Shown in pieces: positions 1-8,773 of a DNA stretch of 64,000 bases. Positions within the stretch are counted from its first letter, which is position 1; each line of letters starts with the position of its first letter. The DNA is from Pseudomonas tohonis (lineage in GTDB: Bacteria > Pseudomonadota > Gammaproteobacteria > Pseudomonadales > Pseudomonadaceae), in assembly GCF_012767755.2 (NCBI RefSeq), contig NZ_AP023189.1:5582001-5646000 (forward strand). The letters run 5' to 3'. A program made the position numbers and the translations under genes. The notes beneath the pieces were generated by a model. It worked only from the letters and a program-made list of their open reading frames with translations. It had not been told where the DNA came from and did no database searches.

Positions 1-422
1 GCGCCGTGGGCAACTGGGTCGCGAGCTTCTTCTCCGCCGCCACCCTGAGCTGGATCCTCGCCGCCTCCTTCGTCGCCGTGGCCCTGTGGACGCTGGTTCC
101 CGACAAGCTGGACGACGACGAGGAATCCGGCCTGAAGAAATACGGCCCCTTCCTCACCACCCTGATCGCCTTCTTCCTCGCCGAGATGGGCGACAAGACG
201 CAGGTCGCCACGGTGATGCTGGCCGCCCAGTACCCGCACTTCATCCTCGTGGTGGCGGGCACCACCCTGGGCATGCTGCTGGCCAACGTGCCGGTGGTGC
301 TGGCCGGCAACTTCGCCGCCGACAAGCTGCCGCTGACCCTGATCCGGCGCCTGGCGGCCGCCGCCTTCGGTGCCCTGGCCCTCTACGCCGTGTACAAGGC
401 GCTGACCCTCGGCGCGGCCTGA
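1..422 (+). CDS. TMEM165/GDT1 family membrane protein, C-terminal part (5' end outside window)
   Basis: The reading frame is open from the first bases of the window, so only about the last 140 residues are present; the family is normally about 190 residues with two repeated halves. The visible half has a hydrophobic segment, then the diagnostic E-x-G-D-K-T motif (AEMGDKTQ) inside a membrane helix, and two further hydrophobic helices. Members of this family are inner-membrane cation (Ca2+/Mn2+)/H+ exchangers, the acidic ExGD motif binding the ion. The GTG at position 6 is an internal codon rather than a convincing start. Confidence 0.85.
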   Translation, partial: AVGNWVASFFSAATLSWILAASFVAVALWTLVPDKLDDDEESGLKKYGPFLTTLIAFFLAEMGDKTQVATVMLAAQYPHFILVVAGTTLGMLLANVPVVLAGNFAADKLPLTLIRRLAAAAFGALALYAVYKALTLGAA

Positions 423-535
423 GCCGCGTCACCGGCCTGACGCCAGTTCGCTGGCGTTTCGGCCAATGGCAGCGCCGCGCCAACTGGTAGATTCCTCGCC
501 CTACTGCCGGCCCGGCCAGGGAGGAGGAAAAGCAG

Positions 536-982
536 ATGACGTCGACCGACGACCGCAAGCGCGTGGCGCGCCAGCATATCGACCTGTCCTGGAACAAGGG
601 GCGCGTGGCGCTGGCCGAGCAGCTGCAGAGCAAGGACTTCCTCTACAAGAGTTCGTTCATGCCCGGCCCGCTGGACGGCGAGGGCTACCGCGAGATGGTG
701 CTGAAGATCCGCGATGCCATGCCCGACCTGGAAGTGGTGGTGGAGGAGTGCATCGCCGAGGACAGCCACGTCTTCACCTGGTGCACCCTGATCGGCAGCA
801 TCCACAAGCCGGCCCTCGGCTACCCGCCCAGCGACCGCATCCTCAGCATTTCCGCCATGGCCTTCTGGACCTTCAACAGCCGGGGCGAGGTGCAGGAGAT
901 CTGCACCATGTTCGACATGGAAAGCTTCCGCGCCCAGCTCGGCCTGAGCAATCGCGCCTACGCGGAAAAAGCCCTGCCCTGA
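536..982 (+). CDS. SnoaL-like / ester cyclase family protein
   Basis: A 148-residue soluble protein preceded by a good ribosome binding site (gggaggagg a few bases before ATG 536). It has the single-domain alpha+beta barrel pattern of SnoaL-like polyketide-cyclase/ester-cyclase proteins: an N-terminal helix, a conserved region around a proposed D-G-x-x-x-Y stretch and a C-terminal strand with an acidic F-D-M end. Such proteins bind small hydrophobic ligands; no substrate can be inferred here. It stands alone between the GDT1 gene and a convergent protease gene. Confidence 0.65.
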   Translation: MTSTDDRKRVARQHIDLSWNKGRVALAEQLQSKDFLYKSSFMPGPLDGEGYREMVLKIRDAMPDLEVVVEECIAEDSHVFTWCTLIGSIHKPALGYPPSDRILSISAMAFWTFNSRGEVQEICTMFDMESFRAQLGLSNRAYAEKALP

Positions 983-996
983 TCCGCCCTCCGCCG

Positions 997-1022
997 TAGC
1001 CCGGGCTTCAGCCCGGGACGCC
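997..1022. repeat. Short REP-like palindrome (CCCGGGCTTCAGCCCGGG core)
   Basis: The palindromic core CCCGGGCTTCAGCCCGGG recurs at about 4519-4541 and, in the other orientation, near 31370-31387. All copies are intergenic. This looks like one of the REP-type dispersed repeats common in pseudomonads. Confidence 0.6.
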
Positions 1023-1191
1023 CCGCCCGACGCGCTCAGAGATAACCGTTCTCACCGAACCAGCGAATGGTCCGAGGCCGGTGGCGCCAAGGACTGCGAT
1101 CTTCACGGGAAAGCCTCGATCCAAAGCACGCCGCCTGCGTTATGCAGGCGGCGGCGAGCAGTCTAGGTCGGCCTTTCCAGGCCCGCCAGCG

Positions 1192-2007
1192 TCACTTGCC
1201 CTTGGCTTGCTGGTAGAACGGCATGACCTTGGGAATGGCCGCCTGGAGGGAGGCGATACGCGAGCTGGAGGACGGGTGGGTGCTCATGAACTCCGGCGGT
1301 GCGCCTTCGCTGGCCTTGCTCATCTTCTGCCACAGGCTGATGGCGGCGTTGGGGTTGTAGCCGGCGCGGGCGGACAGCTCGAGGCCGATCAGGTCCGCCT
1401 CGTTCTCGTTGGCGCGGCTGTTGGGCAGGGTCATCAGGTATTCCACGCCGGTGTTGGCCAGTTGCAGACTCTCGTTGCCTGCCCCCAACAGTGAACCCAA
1501 CTGGGTCCCCATCTGCACGGCATAGGCCTTGGACATCGCCTCGCGGCCGTGCTCGCGCAGGGCGTGGGCGATCTCGTGGCCCATCACCGCCGCCAGCTCG
1601 TCGTCGGTGAGCTTGAGCTGATCGATCAGGCCGCTGTAGACGATGATCTTGCCGCCCGGGCCGCAGTTGGCGTTGAGCTCCTCGCTGTCGATCACGTTGG
1701 CTTCCCAGGCCCAGCTGCCGGCATCGGGACGGAACACCGTGGTCTGGGCGATCAGCCGCTTGGCGATGGCCGAGACGCGCTTGGCGTCCGCGCTGTTCTT
1801 GTCCAGCACGCCCTGCTGCGAGGCCTCGGAAAGGGTCTGCTGGTAGGACTGCGCGTACATCTGGTTGACCTGCTGCTCGGACAGCATGCTGAACATGTAC
1901 TGCTTGCGCTCGACGCCGACCGCACCGCCGCTGGTGGTGTTGACCGCCTGGCATCCCGCCAGCAGCAGGGGCAGCGCAAGGCTGCCGATGATGTGAGACT
2001 TCGCCAC
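1192..2007 (-). CDS. M48 family zinc metalloprotease, lipoprotein
   Basis: This 271-residue protein begins with a signal peptide ending in a lipobox (LLLAGC, Cys19), so it is probably an outer-membrane or periplasmic lipoprotein. The zinc site HEIAH is at residues 144-148 and the third ligand lies in ENEAD near residue 203, the arrangement of M48 (HtpX/Oma1/LoiP-like) proteases. All metal ligands are intact. Likely role is periplasmic quality control of envelope proteins, an inference from LoiP/YcaL-type relatives. It is divergent from the downstream chemoreceptor gene and matches PA4632 in PAO1 by context. Confidence 0.9.
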   Translation of the reverse strand: MAKSHIIGSLALPLLLAGCQAVNTTSGGAVGVERKQYMFSMLSEQQVNQMYAQSYQQTLSEASQQGVLDKNSADAKRVSAIAKRLIAQTTVFRPDAGSWAWEANVIDSEELNANCGPGGKIIVYSGLIDQLKLTDDELAAVMGHEIAHALREHGREAMSKAYAVQMGTQLGSLLGAGNESLQLANTGVEYLMTLPNSRANENEADLIGLELSARAGYNPNAAISLWQKMSKASEGAPPEFMSTHPSSSSRIASLQAAIPKVMPFYQQAKGK

Positions 2008-2183
2008 TGTGACTCTCCTTTGAAAACTGCGCCGTACTCTATGCCTGCGCCACGACCCGGAGCAACCGCATCCCTTGCCATCCAGCGACTTGCGTTCTTT
2101 TCTTGTGAAGCAGGCTCATGCTTCGGCGACTGTCGGCCGATATGCCATGGACACAGGCTGTACCTGAGACTCCGGGAGTTCCC

Positions 2184-4316
2184 ATGAAATTCAGATCGAT
2201 CCAGTTTTCGGTCGCGACGCTGGCCGGCGCCAGCGTGCTCGCCGTGGTTGTGGCCCTCGTGCTCTATGCGCTGTTCGCCGGTGCACGCACCCAGGAGCTG
2301 GTACAGACACGCACCCAGGCGCTGCTGGAGCAGATCATCAGCGAACGCCTGATCAGCCTGGCCGCCTCCCAGGTCGCGGACATCCAGCGCGAACTGGCCT
2401 ACCCGATGACCGTGGCCAGCAGCCTGGCGCAGACCAACGCCCTGGCCGGCGAGACCGACGAGAGCGGAGCCGTGGCGATGGACAGCAGCCGCCCGGAGAT
2501 GATCAACCTGCTGCACCACATCCTCGCCAACAACCCCAAGCTGCTGGACGCCTATATCGGCTGGGAACCCAACGCCTTCGGCGAGGATGCCAACTTCGTC
2601 AACCAGAAAGGGCATAACGCTGTCGGCCGCTTCATTCCCTGGTGGTACCGCGACGCCAGCGGCAAGCTGGTGATGGACGTGCTGGGCGATACCCTGGAAA
2701 GCGTCAAGCCGCTGCCCACCGGCGTGCGCGAAGGCGAGTACTACCTCTGCCCGCGCGACACCAAGCGCCCCTGTGTGATCGACCCGGCGCCCTACGACAT
2801 GGGCGGCAAGATGGTGATGCTGGCCTCCTTCAACGCACCGATCCTGGTCAAGGGCCAGTTCCGCGGCATCGCCGGCGCCGACCTCTCCCTCGACTTCATC
2901 CAGCAACTGCTCACCAGCGCCAACCAGAAACTCTATGGCGGCGTCGGCGAGATGGCCCTGCTCTCCAGCAACAAGCGCCTAGTGGCCTACACAGCCGACG
3001 CCAGCAAGCTCGGCGAGCCGGCGGACCGGGTGCTGGGCAGCGCCGTGGCGGACAACCTGCGCTCCCTCCAGGGCGACCAGCCCGCCTACGAGATCGATCG
3101 CGACAGCGGCCGCATCCTGCTGCTGGTGCCGTTCAAGGTGGCCGATACCGATGCCACCTGGTACCTCAGCCTGAACATGCCGCTGGAAACCGTCATGGCG
3201 GACCTGCACAAGCTGGAAAGCGACCTCTCCAGCCAGCGTGACGAGGACATCTTCGGCATGACGGTGGTGGGCCTGCTGATCGCCGCCCTCGGCCTGGTGG
3301 TGATCTGGTTCGTCGGCTTCGGCATCGCCAGCCCGCTGCGGCAGATGGTGACCATGCTCGACGACATCGCCCAGGGCGAAGGCGACCTCACCCGCCGCCT
3401 GCACTCCGATCGCGCCGACGAGCTGGGCTCCATCGCCAGCGGCTTCAACACCTTCCTGGCCAAGCTGCAGTCGATGATCAGCCAGGTAGTGAGCTCGGTG
3501 CAGAAGGTCAGCGACTCCTCGGAGCACACCGCCGACATCGCCATCCGCACCAACCAGGGCGTGCAGAAACAGCTGGCGGAGATCGAGCTGGTGGCCACCG
3601 CCGTCCACGAGATGACCGCCACCGCACAGGACGTGGCGCGCAACGCCACCCTCGCCGCCGAGGCCGCCAGCCATGCCGACCAGGCCGCCAACCATGGCAA
3701 GCGCATCGTGCAGAGCACCACCGAGGCCATCACCGCCCTGGCCGGCGAGATCAGCCGCGCCGTGGGCGTGGTGCAGAACCTGGCCAAGGACAGCGAGAAC
3801 ATCAACGCCATCCTGGTCGCCATCCGGGGCATCGCCGAGCAGACCAACCTGCTGGCGCTCAATGCCGCGATCGAAGCCGCCCGCGCCGGCGAGCAGGGCC
3901 GAGGCTTCGCCGTGGTGGCGGACGAGGTGCGCAACCTGGCGCAGAAGACCCAGCAGGCCACCGAAGAGATCCAGACCATGATCCAGCAGCTGCAGCAGGG
4001 CACGCGGGACGTGGTCAAGGTGATGCAGGACAGCCAGGACAAGACCGACACCAGCGTGCAGTCCGCCAGCGAGGCGGCCCATGCGCTGGAATCCATCACC
4101 CAGGCGGTGTCGGTGATCAACGACATGAACACCCAGATCGCCAGCGCCGCCGAGGAACAGAGCGCGGTGGCCGAGGACATCAACCGCAACGTCACCAACA
4201 TCGGCCAGGTGGCCAACGAAGTGGCCGGCGGCGCCGACGAGGCCTCCCAGGCCAGCGCCGAGCTGACCAAGCTGGCCGAGCAGCAGCGCCGGTTGATCAA
4301 TCAGTTCAGGGTGTAG
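2184..4316 (+). CDS. Methyl-accepting chemotaxis protein (dCache-type sensor)
   Basis: A 710-residue transducer. ATG 2184 is chosen over an upstream in-frame ATG at 2118 because it has a gggag Shine-Dalgarno just upstream and directly precedes the first membrane helix (residues about 10-33). A large periplasmic region follows, of the double-Cache size, then a second membrane helix at about 357-380, a HAMP linker ([20 protein letters not shown]) and a cytoplasmic signalling domain. The hairpin tip around residue 560 has the conserved [11 protein letters not shown] run. Ligand is unknown. It matches the chemotaxis transducer position PA4633. Confidence 0.93.
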   Translation: MKFRSIQFSVATLAGASVLAVVVALVLYALFAGARTQELVQTRTQALLEQIISERLISLAASQVADIQRELAYPMTVASSLAQTNALAGETDESGAVAMDSSRPEMINLLHHILANNPKLLDAYIGWEPNAFGEDANFVNQKGHNAVGRFIPWWYRDASGKLVMDVLGDTLESVKPLPTGVREGEYYLCPRDTKRPCVIDPAPYDMGGKMVMLASFNAPILVKGQFRGIAGADLSLDFIQQLLTSANQKLYGGVGEMALLSSNKRLVAYTADASKLGEPADRVLGSAVADNLRSLQGDQPAYEIDRDSGRILLLVPFKVADTDATWYLSLNMPLETVMADLHKLESDLSSQRDEDIFGMTVVGLLIAALGLVVIWFVGFGIASPLRQMVTMLDDIAQGEGDLTRRLHSDRADELGSIASGFNTFLAKLQSMISQVVSSVQKVSDSSEHTADIAIRTNQGVQKQLAEIELVATAVHEMTATAQDVARNATLAAEAASHADQAANHGKRIVQSTTEAITALAGEISRAVGVVQNLAKDSENINAILVAIRGIAEQTNLLALNAAIEAARAGEQGRGFAVVADEVRNLAQKTQQATEEIQTMIQQLQQGTRDVVKVMQDSQDKTDTSVQSASEAAHALESITQAVSVINDMNTQIASAAEEQSAVAEDINRNVTNIGQVANEVAGGADEASQASAELTKLAEQQRRLINQFRV

Positions 4317-4332
4317 CGCTTCAACCCGTGCA

Positions 4333-4541
4333 TGGGGCGGGTTCATTCGCGAATGAATTCGCTCCCACCGGCTCTTCCCCGCCACCACGCCTGTAGGGGC
4401 GACTTCAGTCGCCAAGGGCAACGCAGTTGCCCCCTTCCCTTCGCCTGTCCCGCATGAGTCCGATGAGCAGCCCTGCGGGCTGCCGGGCGAATGAATTCGC
4501 CCCTACAAGGCACGCCCTGTAGCCCGGGCTTCAGCCCGGGA
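4333..4541. repeat. Cluster of REP-like palindromic elements
   Basis: The space between the chemoreceptor and the convergent SRAP-like gene is filled with short palindromes: the GCGAATGAATTCGC type (twice), a GGGGCGACTTCAGTCGCC type and the CCCGGGCTTCAGCCCGGG type. Copies of the same motifs occur at 10365-10431 and 31368-31492. No open reading frame or other function is visible. Confidence 0.65.
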
Positions 4542-4549
4542 AGATTCGA

Positions 4550-5164
4550 TCACGCGGGCGTCAGGCACTCCGGCCCATCCAGCTTGGGGTCGTTGACCAG
4601 GGTGGCCAGCGCCCGCTCACGCAGGGGGGGCGAGGCCGCGGTGAGCATCGCGCGCAAGTCGTCGGGGGCCGTGTCAGCGGCCAGCCAGGCCTGCTGGCCG
4701 GCCTCGTCCAGTACCAGCGGGCGGCGCAGGTCGGCGGCGGGGCGGGTGATCATCGCCAGGCTCAGGTACTCGGCATCGCCCACCGGAAAGGGCTCCCAGA
4801 GCGCGGCGAAATGCAGCAGCGAGGTCTCGCCGCTGACCCAGTACGGCCGCTTGCGCACGCCACGCCATTCATAGAAGCCGTTGGCAGGGATCAGGCAGCG
4901 GCGCTGCCGGAAGGCATCGCGGAACATCGGCTGCTCGACCAGGGTTTCGGCGCGGGCGTGGGCGGGGGTCTTCGAAAGGTCGGTGAGCCAGGCCGGGGTC
5001 AGGCCCCAGCGGGCCAGGTCCAGGCGGCGCTCGCCGGCCTGCTCGCGCAGCATCAGCACCCGTGCGCCGGGCGCCAGGTTCCAGTGCGGCTGCTGCTCGG
5101 CGGGGAAGCCGGGCAGCGCGGCGAAAGCGGGCGACCAGCGAAACAGGGCGAAGCGTCCGGACAT
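4550..5164 (-). CDS. SRAP-domain (YedK/HMCES-like) protein lacking catalytic residues
   Basis: A 204-residue protein of the SOS-response-associated-peptidase fold, whose active members (E. coli YedK, human HMCES) crosslink abasic sites through an N-terminal Cys2. ATG 5164 gives Met-Ser-Gly-Arg-Phe: the family motif MCGR(F/Y) is recognisable but Cys2 is Ser. The usual N-A-R-x-E motif reads H-A-R-A-E (residues 69-73), and the catalytic His of the H-x-R-M-P motif is missing (D-L-R-R-P, about 145-149); only the Glu of the FYEW motif (E99) is kept. I therefore predict loss of the canonical DNA-protein crosslink chemistry. It may be a diverged paralogue with another role. Confidence 0.8.
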   Translation of the reverse strand: MSGRFALFRWSPAFAALPGFPAEQQPHWNLAPGARVLMLREQAGERRLDLARWGLTPAWLTDLSKTPAHARAETLVEQPMFRDAFRQRRCLIPANGFYEWRGVRKRPYWVSGETSLLHFAALWEPFPVGDAEYLSLAMITRPAADLRRPLVLDEAGQQAWLAADTAPDDLRAMLTAASPPLRERALATLVNDPKLDGPECLTPA

Positions 5165-5186
5165 GGGGCGAGGGGCTCGGGCAGGT

Positions 5187-5447
5187 TCAGCACAGCAGGG
5201 CGCCGGGGTAGCTGTCGGGCTCGTCGCCCGGCACGGGTTGCGCGGCATTGTACGCGGCGATCAGCAGCCGTGCCCGGTCGGCGTCCTCGTCCTCCACCAG
5301 CAGGCCCAGCAGCCCCATCAGCGGCAGTTCGCCGATACCGCCCAGCAGGTGCCCGCCCGCCAGGTGGGCCTCGACGCCCTCGCTGGCGAGCATGCCCAGG
5401 AGCAACTGCGCCTCGATCAGATCACCCGGCTCGTAGATGCGCTGCAT
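5187..5447 (-). CDS. DUF2007-type small protein
   Basis: Eighty-six residues with the pattern of DUF2007 (putative signal-transducing) proteins: a start of the form M-x-x-I-Y-x-P-x-D-L-I-E-A, then L-L-x-x-E-G-I/V-E-A-x-L-x-G-x-H and an acidic stretch. Its start overlaps the stop of the upstream Cys-rich gene by one base (ATGA type), so the two are cotranscribed and probably translationally coupled. Function is unknown. Confidence 0.75.
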   Translation of the reverse strand: MQRIYEPGDLIEAQLLLGMLASEGVEAHLAGGHLLGGIGELPLMGLLGLLVEDEDADRARLLIAAYNAAQPVPGDEPDSYPGALLC

Positions 5448-5629
5448 CAGTCGTCCTCCCGGCCTACGTCCAGGCTCCAGTCCTCGCCATCGGTGGCCAG
5501 CGCGAAGACGATGGGCCGGCAGCACACCGGGCAATCCTCGATGTACTGCTGGTCGCCTGCGGAAAGGTCGAGGACCGCTTCCACCGGTTCGCCGCAATAG
5601 GGGCATTCATAGGCCTGGGTTTCCAGCAT
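5447..5629 (-). CDS. CPXCG motif-containing Cys-rich protein
   Basis: A 60-residue protein with two CxxC pairs (ECPYCGEP near the start and DCPVCCRP in the middle), which probably bind one zinc ion. It fits the CPXCG-motif family. Met at 5629 is chosen because the preceding in-frame 30 residues are not family-like. It is the first gene of a two-gene unit with the DUF2007 gene. Function is unknown. Confidence 0.75.
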   Translation of the reverse strand: MLETQAYECPYCGEPVEAVLDLSAGDQQYIEDCPVCCRPIVFALATDGEDWSLDVGREDD

Positions 5630-5733
5630 GCGAAACTCCCGTGTGACTTGGGCGTATAATCGCCGGTCTATTTCAGGCCCCGTGATTCGGGGCTCCACCC
5701 TTATCTCCAGCCGCAGCACAACAAGAGAACACG

Positions 5734-6897
5734 ATGGGCGAATTCGAAGCCATCCGACCCTACGACGATGCCGAGGTGGCCGAGGTGCTCGCGCGCCTCT
5801 CCGCCGACCCGGCCTTTCTCGGCGCCCTCACCCGTTTTCGTTTCCCCCGCCTGGCAGGCCCGCTCGGCTGGCTGCTCAAGCCTGTTATAGCTCATCGCCT
5901 GCGCCGCGAGTTCCATGGCATCGCCTCGGTCACTGCCCTGCAGGACAAGATCGAACCCTATGTCGACCGCACCATCGAGCGCGCCACCGACGGCGTGACC
6001 TACTCGGGCGTGGACAAGCTCACGCCCGGCAGCCCTTACCTGTTCGTCGCCAACCACCGCGACATCGTCATGGACCCGGCCTTCGTCAACTACGCCGTGT
6101 ACCACGCCGGGGTGCCCACACCGCGCATCGCCATCGGTGACAACCTGCTGCAGAAGCCCTTCGTCAGCGACCTCATGCGCCTGAACAAGAGCTTCATCGT
6201 GCACCGCAACCTGGCGGGCCGGCGCGAGAAACTGGCGGCCTTCCAGCTGCTGTCCGCCTACATCAACCACTCGATCCGGGTGGACGGCCAGTCGATCTGG
6301 ATCGCCCAGGCCGAGGGCCGCGCGAAGGACGGCGACGACCGCACCGATTCGGCGATCCTCAAGATGTTCCACATGAGCCGCAAGGACGAGCCCTTCGCTT
6401 CGGTGATCCACGACCTGCACGTGGTGCCGGTGTCGATCAGCTACGAATACGACCCCTGCGACCTGGCCAAGGCTCGCGAGCTCTACATCCGCGCCACCAC
6501 CGGCAGCTACGAGAAGGCGCCGGGCGAGGACGACACCAGCATCGCCCTGGGCATCACCGGCTACAAGGGCCGGGTACACATCGCCTTCAACGACGAGATC
6601 CGCGAGGACATCGGCGACGCCAAGCTGCTGGCCGCGGAGATGGATCGCCGCATCCTCGGCGGCTACCGCCTGTTCCCCGTGCACTACCTGGCCTACGCCC
6701 TGTGGAGCGAGCGCGACCCGGCGCTGGCGGTGCCGAAACTGGAAAGCCTGTTCGGCAACGACGAGATCGCCCGCGCCCGCGCCGAATGGCAGAAGCGCCT
6801 CGATGCGTGCCCCGAGGAACAGCGCCCCTGGCTGGTGTTGCAGTACGCGACGCCCGTGCGCAACCAGTACCGCATCAAGGCCGGCCTGCCGCTCTGA
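5734..6897 (+). CDS. 1-acyl-sn-glycerol-3-phosphate acyltransferase-like protein
   Basis: The 387-residue product has a PlsC-type acyltransferase centre: N-H-R-D-I-V-M-D at about residues 107-114, supplying the catalytic His108. The Asp spacing is one residue longer than the textbook HxxxxD box, as I recall for this long subfamily. A downstream E-G-R motif (QAEGRAKDG, about 194-202) corresponds to the phosphate-binding block. It is considerably longer than PlsC (about 240) and has no clear membrane helix. It probably transfers acyl chains to a glycerolipid or related acceptor; the substrate is unknown. Confidence 0.75.
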   Translation: MGEFEAIRPYDDAEVAEVLARLSADPAFLGALTRFRFPRLAGPLGWLLKPVIAHRLRREFHGIASVTALQDKIEPYVDRTIERATDGVTYSGVDKLTPGSPYLFVANHRDIVMDPAFVNYAVYHAGVPTPRIAIGDNLLQKPFVSDLMRLNKSFIVHRNLAGRREKLAAFQLLSAYINHSIRVDGQSIWIAQAEGRAKDGDDRTDSAILKMFHMSRKDEPFASVIHDLHVVPVSISYEYDPCDLAKARELYIRATTGSYEKAPGEDDTSIALGITGYKGRVHIAFNDEIREDIGDAKLLAAEMDRRILGGYRLFPVHYLAYALWSERDPALAVPKLESLFGNDEIARARAEWQKRLDACPEEQRPWLVLQYATPVRNQYRIKAGLPL

Positions 6898-6913
6898 TCG
6901 TTGCGCGCAATGC

Positions 6914-6941
6914 AAAACGGCGACCCCAGGGTCGCCGTTTT
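6914..6941 (+). terminator. Rho-independent terminator after the acyltransferase gene
   Basis: The inverted repeat AAAACGGCGACC-CC-AGGGTCGCCGTTTT lies 17 bases after the stop codon and is flanked by A and T runs, so it could act in both directions, also for the convergent small membrane-protein gene. Confidence 0.8.
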
Positions 6942-6972
6942 CATGTGCATCGGGGCGCTGCCCGCGATGGCC

Positions 6973-7260
6973 TCAAAGCTGGGTGCTGGCCCAGGAAACG
7001 CCCAGCGCCACCGCCAGGCTGAAATAGCCGAAGGCATAGAAGAAGCGGTTGAGCCGCAGGGTGGACTCGTCCGGCATCAGCGCTGGCTGCGCCACGCCCT
7101 CCAGTTCGCTGTCGGCGGCCAGGCGGCCGGCGACACGCTGTTCGCGCAGGCGGGTGGCGACCAGCAGCCAGGCGCCGACCAGGGCGAAGAACAGCGCCAG
7201 GGCGTTGACCACCTGATGGGGATGGGCGAGGTAGGCAGACCAGAGGTCCTGCAGGGACAT
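6973..7260 (-). CDS. Small two-helix membrane protein, unknown function
   Basis: Ninety-five residues with a membrane helix near the N-terminus (VVNALALFFALVGAWLLVATR) and another at the C-terminus (FFYAFGYFSLAVALGVSW), joined by a hydrophilic loop. Met 7260 is selected because the longer in-frame extension is Arg/Pro-rich and not protein-like. No family is recognised. It lies convergent to the acyltransferase gene and downstream of the lipoprotein gene on the same strand. Confidence 0.6.
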   Translation of the reverse strand: MSLQDLWSAYLAHPHQVVNALALFFALVGAWLLVATRLREQRVAGRLAADSELEGVAQPALMPDESTLRLNRFFYAFGYFSLAVALGVSWASTQL

Positions 7261-7391
7261 CTTCAACTCCGAGCAGGCGCGGCCTGCGAGGTGGAAATGC
7301 GGCCGCGCGGGGAGCGGGCCATCCGGATTCGGCGGCGAGTCTACCCGAGCACCCCGCCTCCCTGCTGCGTTTCCGACGAATCGCGCGGGCA

Positions 7392-7422
7392 AGAAAAAGC
7401 CCGGCGCGAGGGCCGGGCTCCT
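7392..7422 (-). terminator. Terminator for the YajG-like lipoprotein gene
   Basis: On the minus strand the stem GAGCCCGGCCC / GCCGGGCTT is followed by a T run, about 18 bases after the stop codon of the lipoprotein gene. Confidence 0.75.
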
Positions 7423-7439
7423 TCACAGCGGGTAGTGCC

Positions 7440-8024
7440 TCACTGCGCCAGCATCTGCCCGATGGTCGGGTCCTTGAAGGCGCGGGTCAGGGCATCGCTG
7501 AGCACACCGGAAACCAGCTTGGTGTTGGTTTCCTGGTTCGGCGCGGTGCCGAACTGCTGGGCCAGCGACGCGCTGTAGCGGCCGCTGTAGCGACGGCTGG
7601 CGTTCTGCACGTCGACGCGGAAGGTGGCGCTGATATCGGCCTTGGTCACGTAGACGCCTTCCTTGGGCGACTGGTACTTCAGGTCGGCCAGGGTCAGGGT
7701 CAGCTGCGGCGCATTGAAGGCATTGGGCGAAGGCGTGAAGCCCAGCAGGCGCACGGCGGCCTCGGCCTCGGTCTGCAGGCGCGGCAGGATGTCCTGGCCC
7801 TGGACGGTGATGTTGCTGGTGTCCGCATAGAGGCCACCACGGGTGCCGAGCACCGGGGAAGAACGGCCGTCGGCGACGCGAACCACCACCGGCTGGCCTT
7901 GGCCGACGGGGGTCAGCGGGCCGGTGAGCTTGGGTTGCGGGCTGAGTTGTTGCGGGCTGAGGGCACAGCCGACCAGGGTCAGGCTGAGGCCGGCCAGCAG
8001 GCCGAGCAACGCGCGATTCAGCAT
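7440..8024 (-). CDS. YajG-like lipoprotein
   Basis: A 194-residue lipoprotein: signal peptide with lipobox LVGC (Cys20) and a mature part with the YajG pattern (RVADGRSSPVLGTRGG, then an I-x-x-x-x-I-L-P-R-L-Q segment and a C-terminal helix). An outer-membrane or periplasmic location is expected. YajG of E. coli is an uncharacterised lipoprotein, so no biochemical role can be assigned. Confidence 0.8.
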   Translation of the reverse strand: MLNRALLGLLAGLSLTLVGCALSPQQLSPQPKLTGPLTPVGQGQPVVVRVADGRSSPVLGTRGGLYADTSNITVQGQDILPRLQTEAEAAVRLLGFTPSPNAFNAPQLTLTLADLKYQSPKEGVYVTKADISATFRVDVQNASRRYSGRYSASLAQQFGTAPNQETNTKLVSGVLSDALTRAFKDPTIGQMLAQ

Positions 8025-8194
8025 GCTTGTTTCTCCAGGTTGGACGCGGAAGGCCGGGAGTATAACCAGCCGGCACGCCTACTGACAGAGCGCTGGCAGT
8101 GGCCTGGAATCAGACCGCCGGGAAGCTTGCCGGGTTCCTGTAATGCCCTTGTCACGCGGGGGTGGGATAAAGCGGCGTACCCAAGGAGAAAGCC

Positions 8195-8431
8195 ATGATG
8201 ATGTTGCTCTGGTCCCTGTTCGCCCCCCGCGCCAAGATCCGCTGCTTCGCCCTGCTCGACGACAAGGGCGCCTGCCTTGGCTTCCATCAGAGCGCCGAAG
8301 CCCCCGCCCGTGGCAACTGGGTCGAGGTCCGCGAGCCGCGCCTGTCCTGGATCGGCCAGCCTCTTCCGACCGCCGCCCCGCTCAAGCGGGTCGTCCGGCA
8401 GGCACGCGGAGCGCGAGCGTTGGCGGCCTGA
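8195..8431 (+). CDS. Hypothetical small protein
   Basis: Seventy-eight residues preceded by aaggagaaagcc, a strong ribosome binding site for ATG 8195. The product starts with a hydrophobic stretch (MMMLLWSLF), contains two cysteines and ends in a basic region. No domain is recognised. It is tail-adjacent to the mqo leader region and divergent from the lipoprotein gene. Confidence 0.6.
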   Translation: MMMLLWSLFAPRAKIRCFALLDDKGACLGFHQSAEAPARGNWVEVREPRLSWIGQPLPTAAPLKRVVRQARGARALAA

Positions 8432-8773
8432 CCGATGGATGAATAAAAGTCACGTACAAACGCTCATTTCCCCCGATTTCTTCGCTACAATCGCCCCCCG
8501 ATTATAAGGTCGTCTCCTGATCGGGCCTCGCAACACCGGCCGATGCACTCGCTCGGCACCCGCACAGCCCCACAGAGAGCCGTCCACTTTCGCGCTGCCA
8601 TTGCTGGCCTGCCGCACCTTCCGCCCGAAATGCAGATTCTTTTGCATGGACGCAGCGCAACTCCGCGCTGATGGAAGCGGCCTGCCCCCGGTAGGCGATT
8701 CTTTTGAGGTTCACGTCTCCAAAAGAGCGTGAGATGACGGTTTTTCACTACTTCACGAGAGAGTGGCGAGCAA
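8432..8773. other. Upstream region of mqo
   Basis: These 342 bases hold no convincing gene. A possible sigma70 -10 hexamer (TATAAG, near 8503) follows a less AT-poor stretch, leaving a long leader of over 200 bases before the mqo start. I see no clear riboswitch fold by eye. Confidence 0.4.

Noticed and set aside
2979..4421. Long His/Gly/Leu-rich minus-strand reading frame opposite the chemoreceptor
   Set aside because: It is the antisense shadow of a GC-rich gene with clear family motifs on the plus strand; similar long shadows opposite mqo, uraA and the acyl-CoA dehydrogenase were left out for the same reason.
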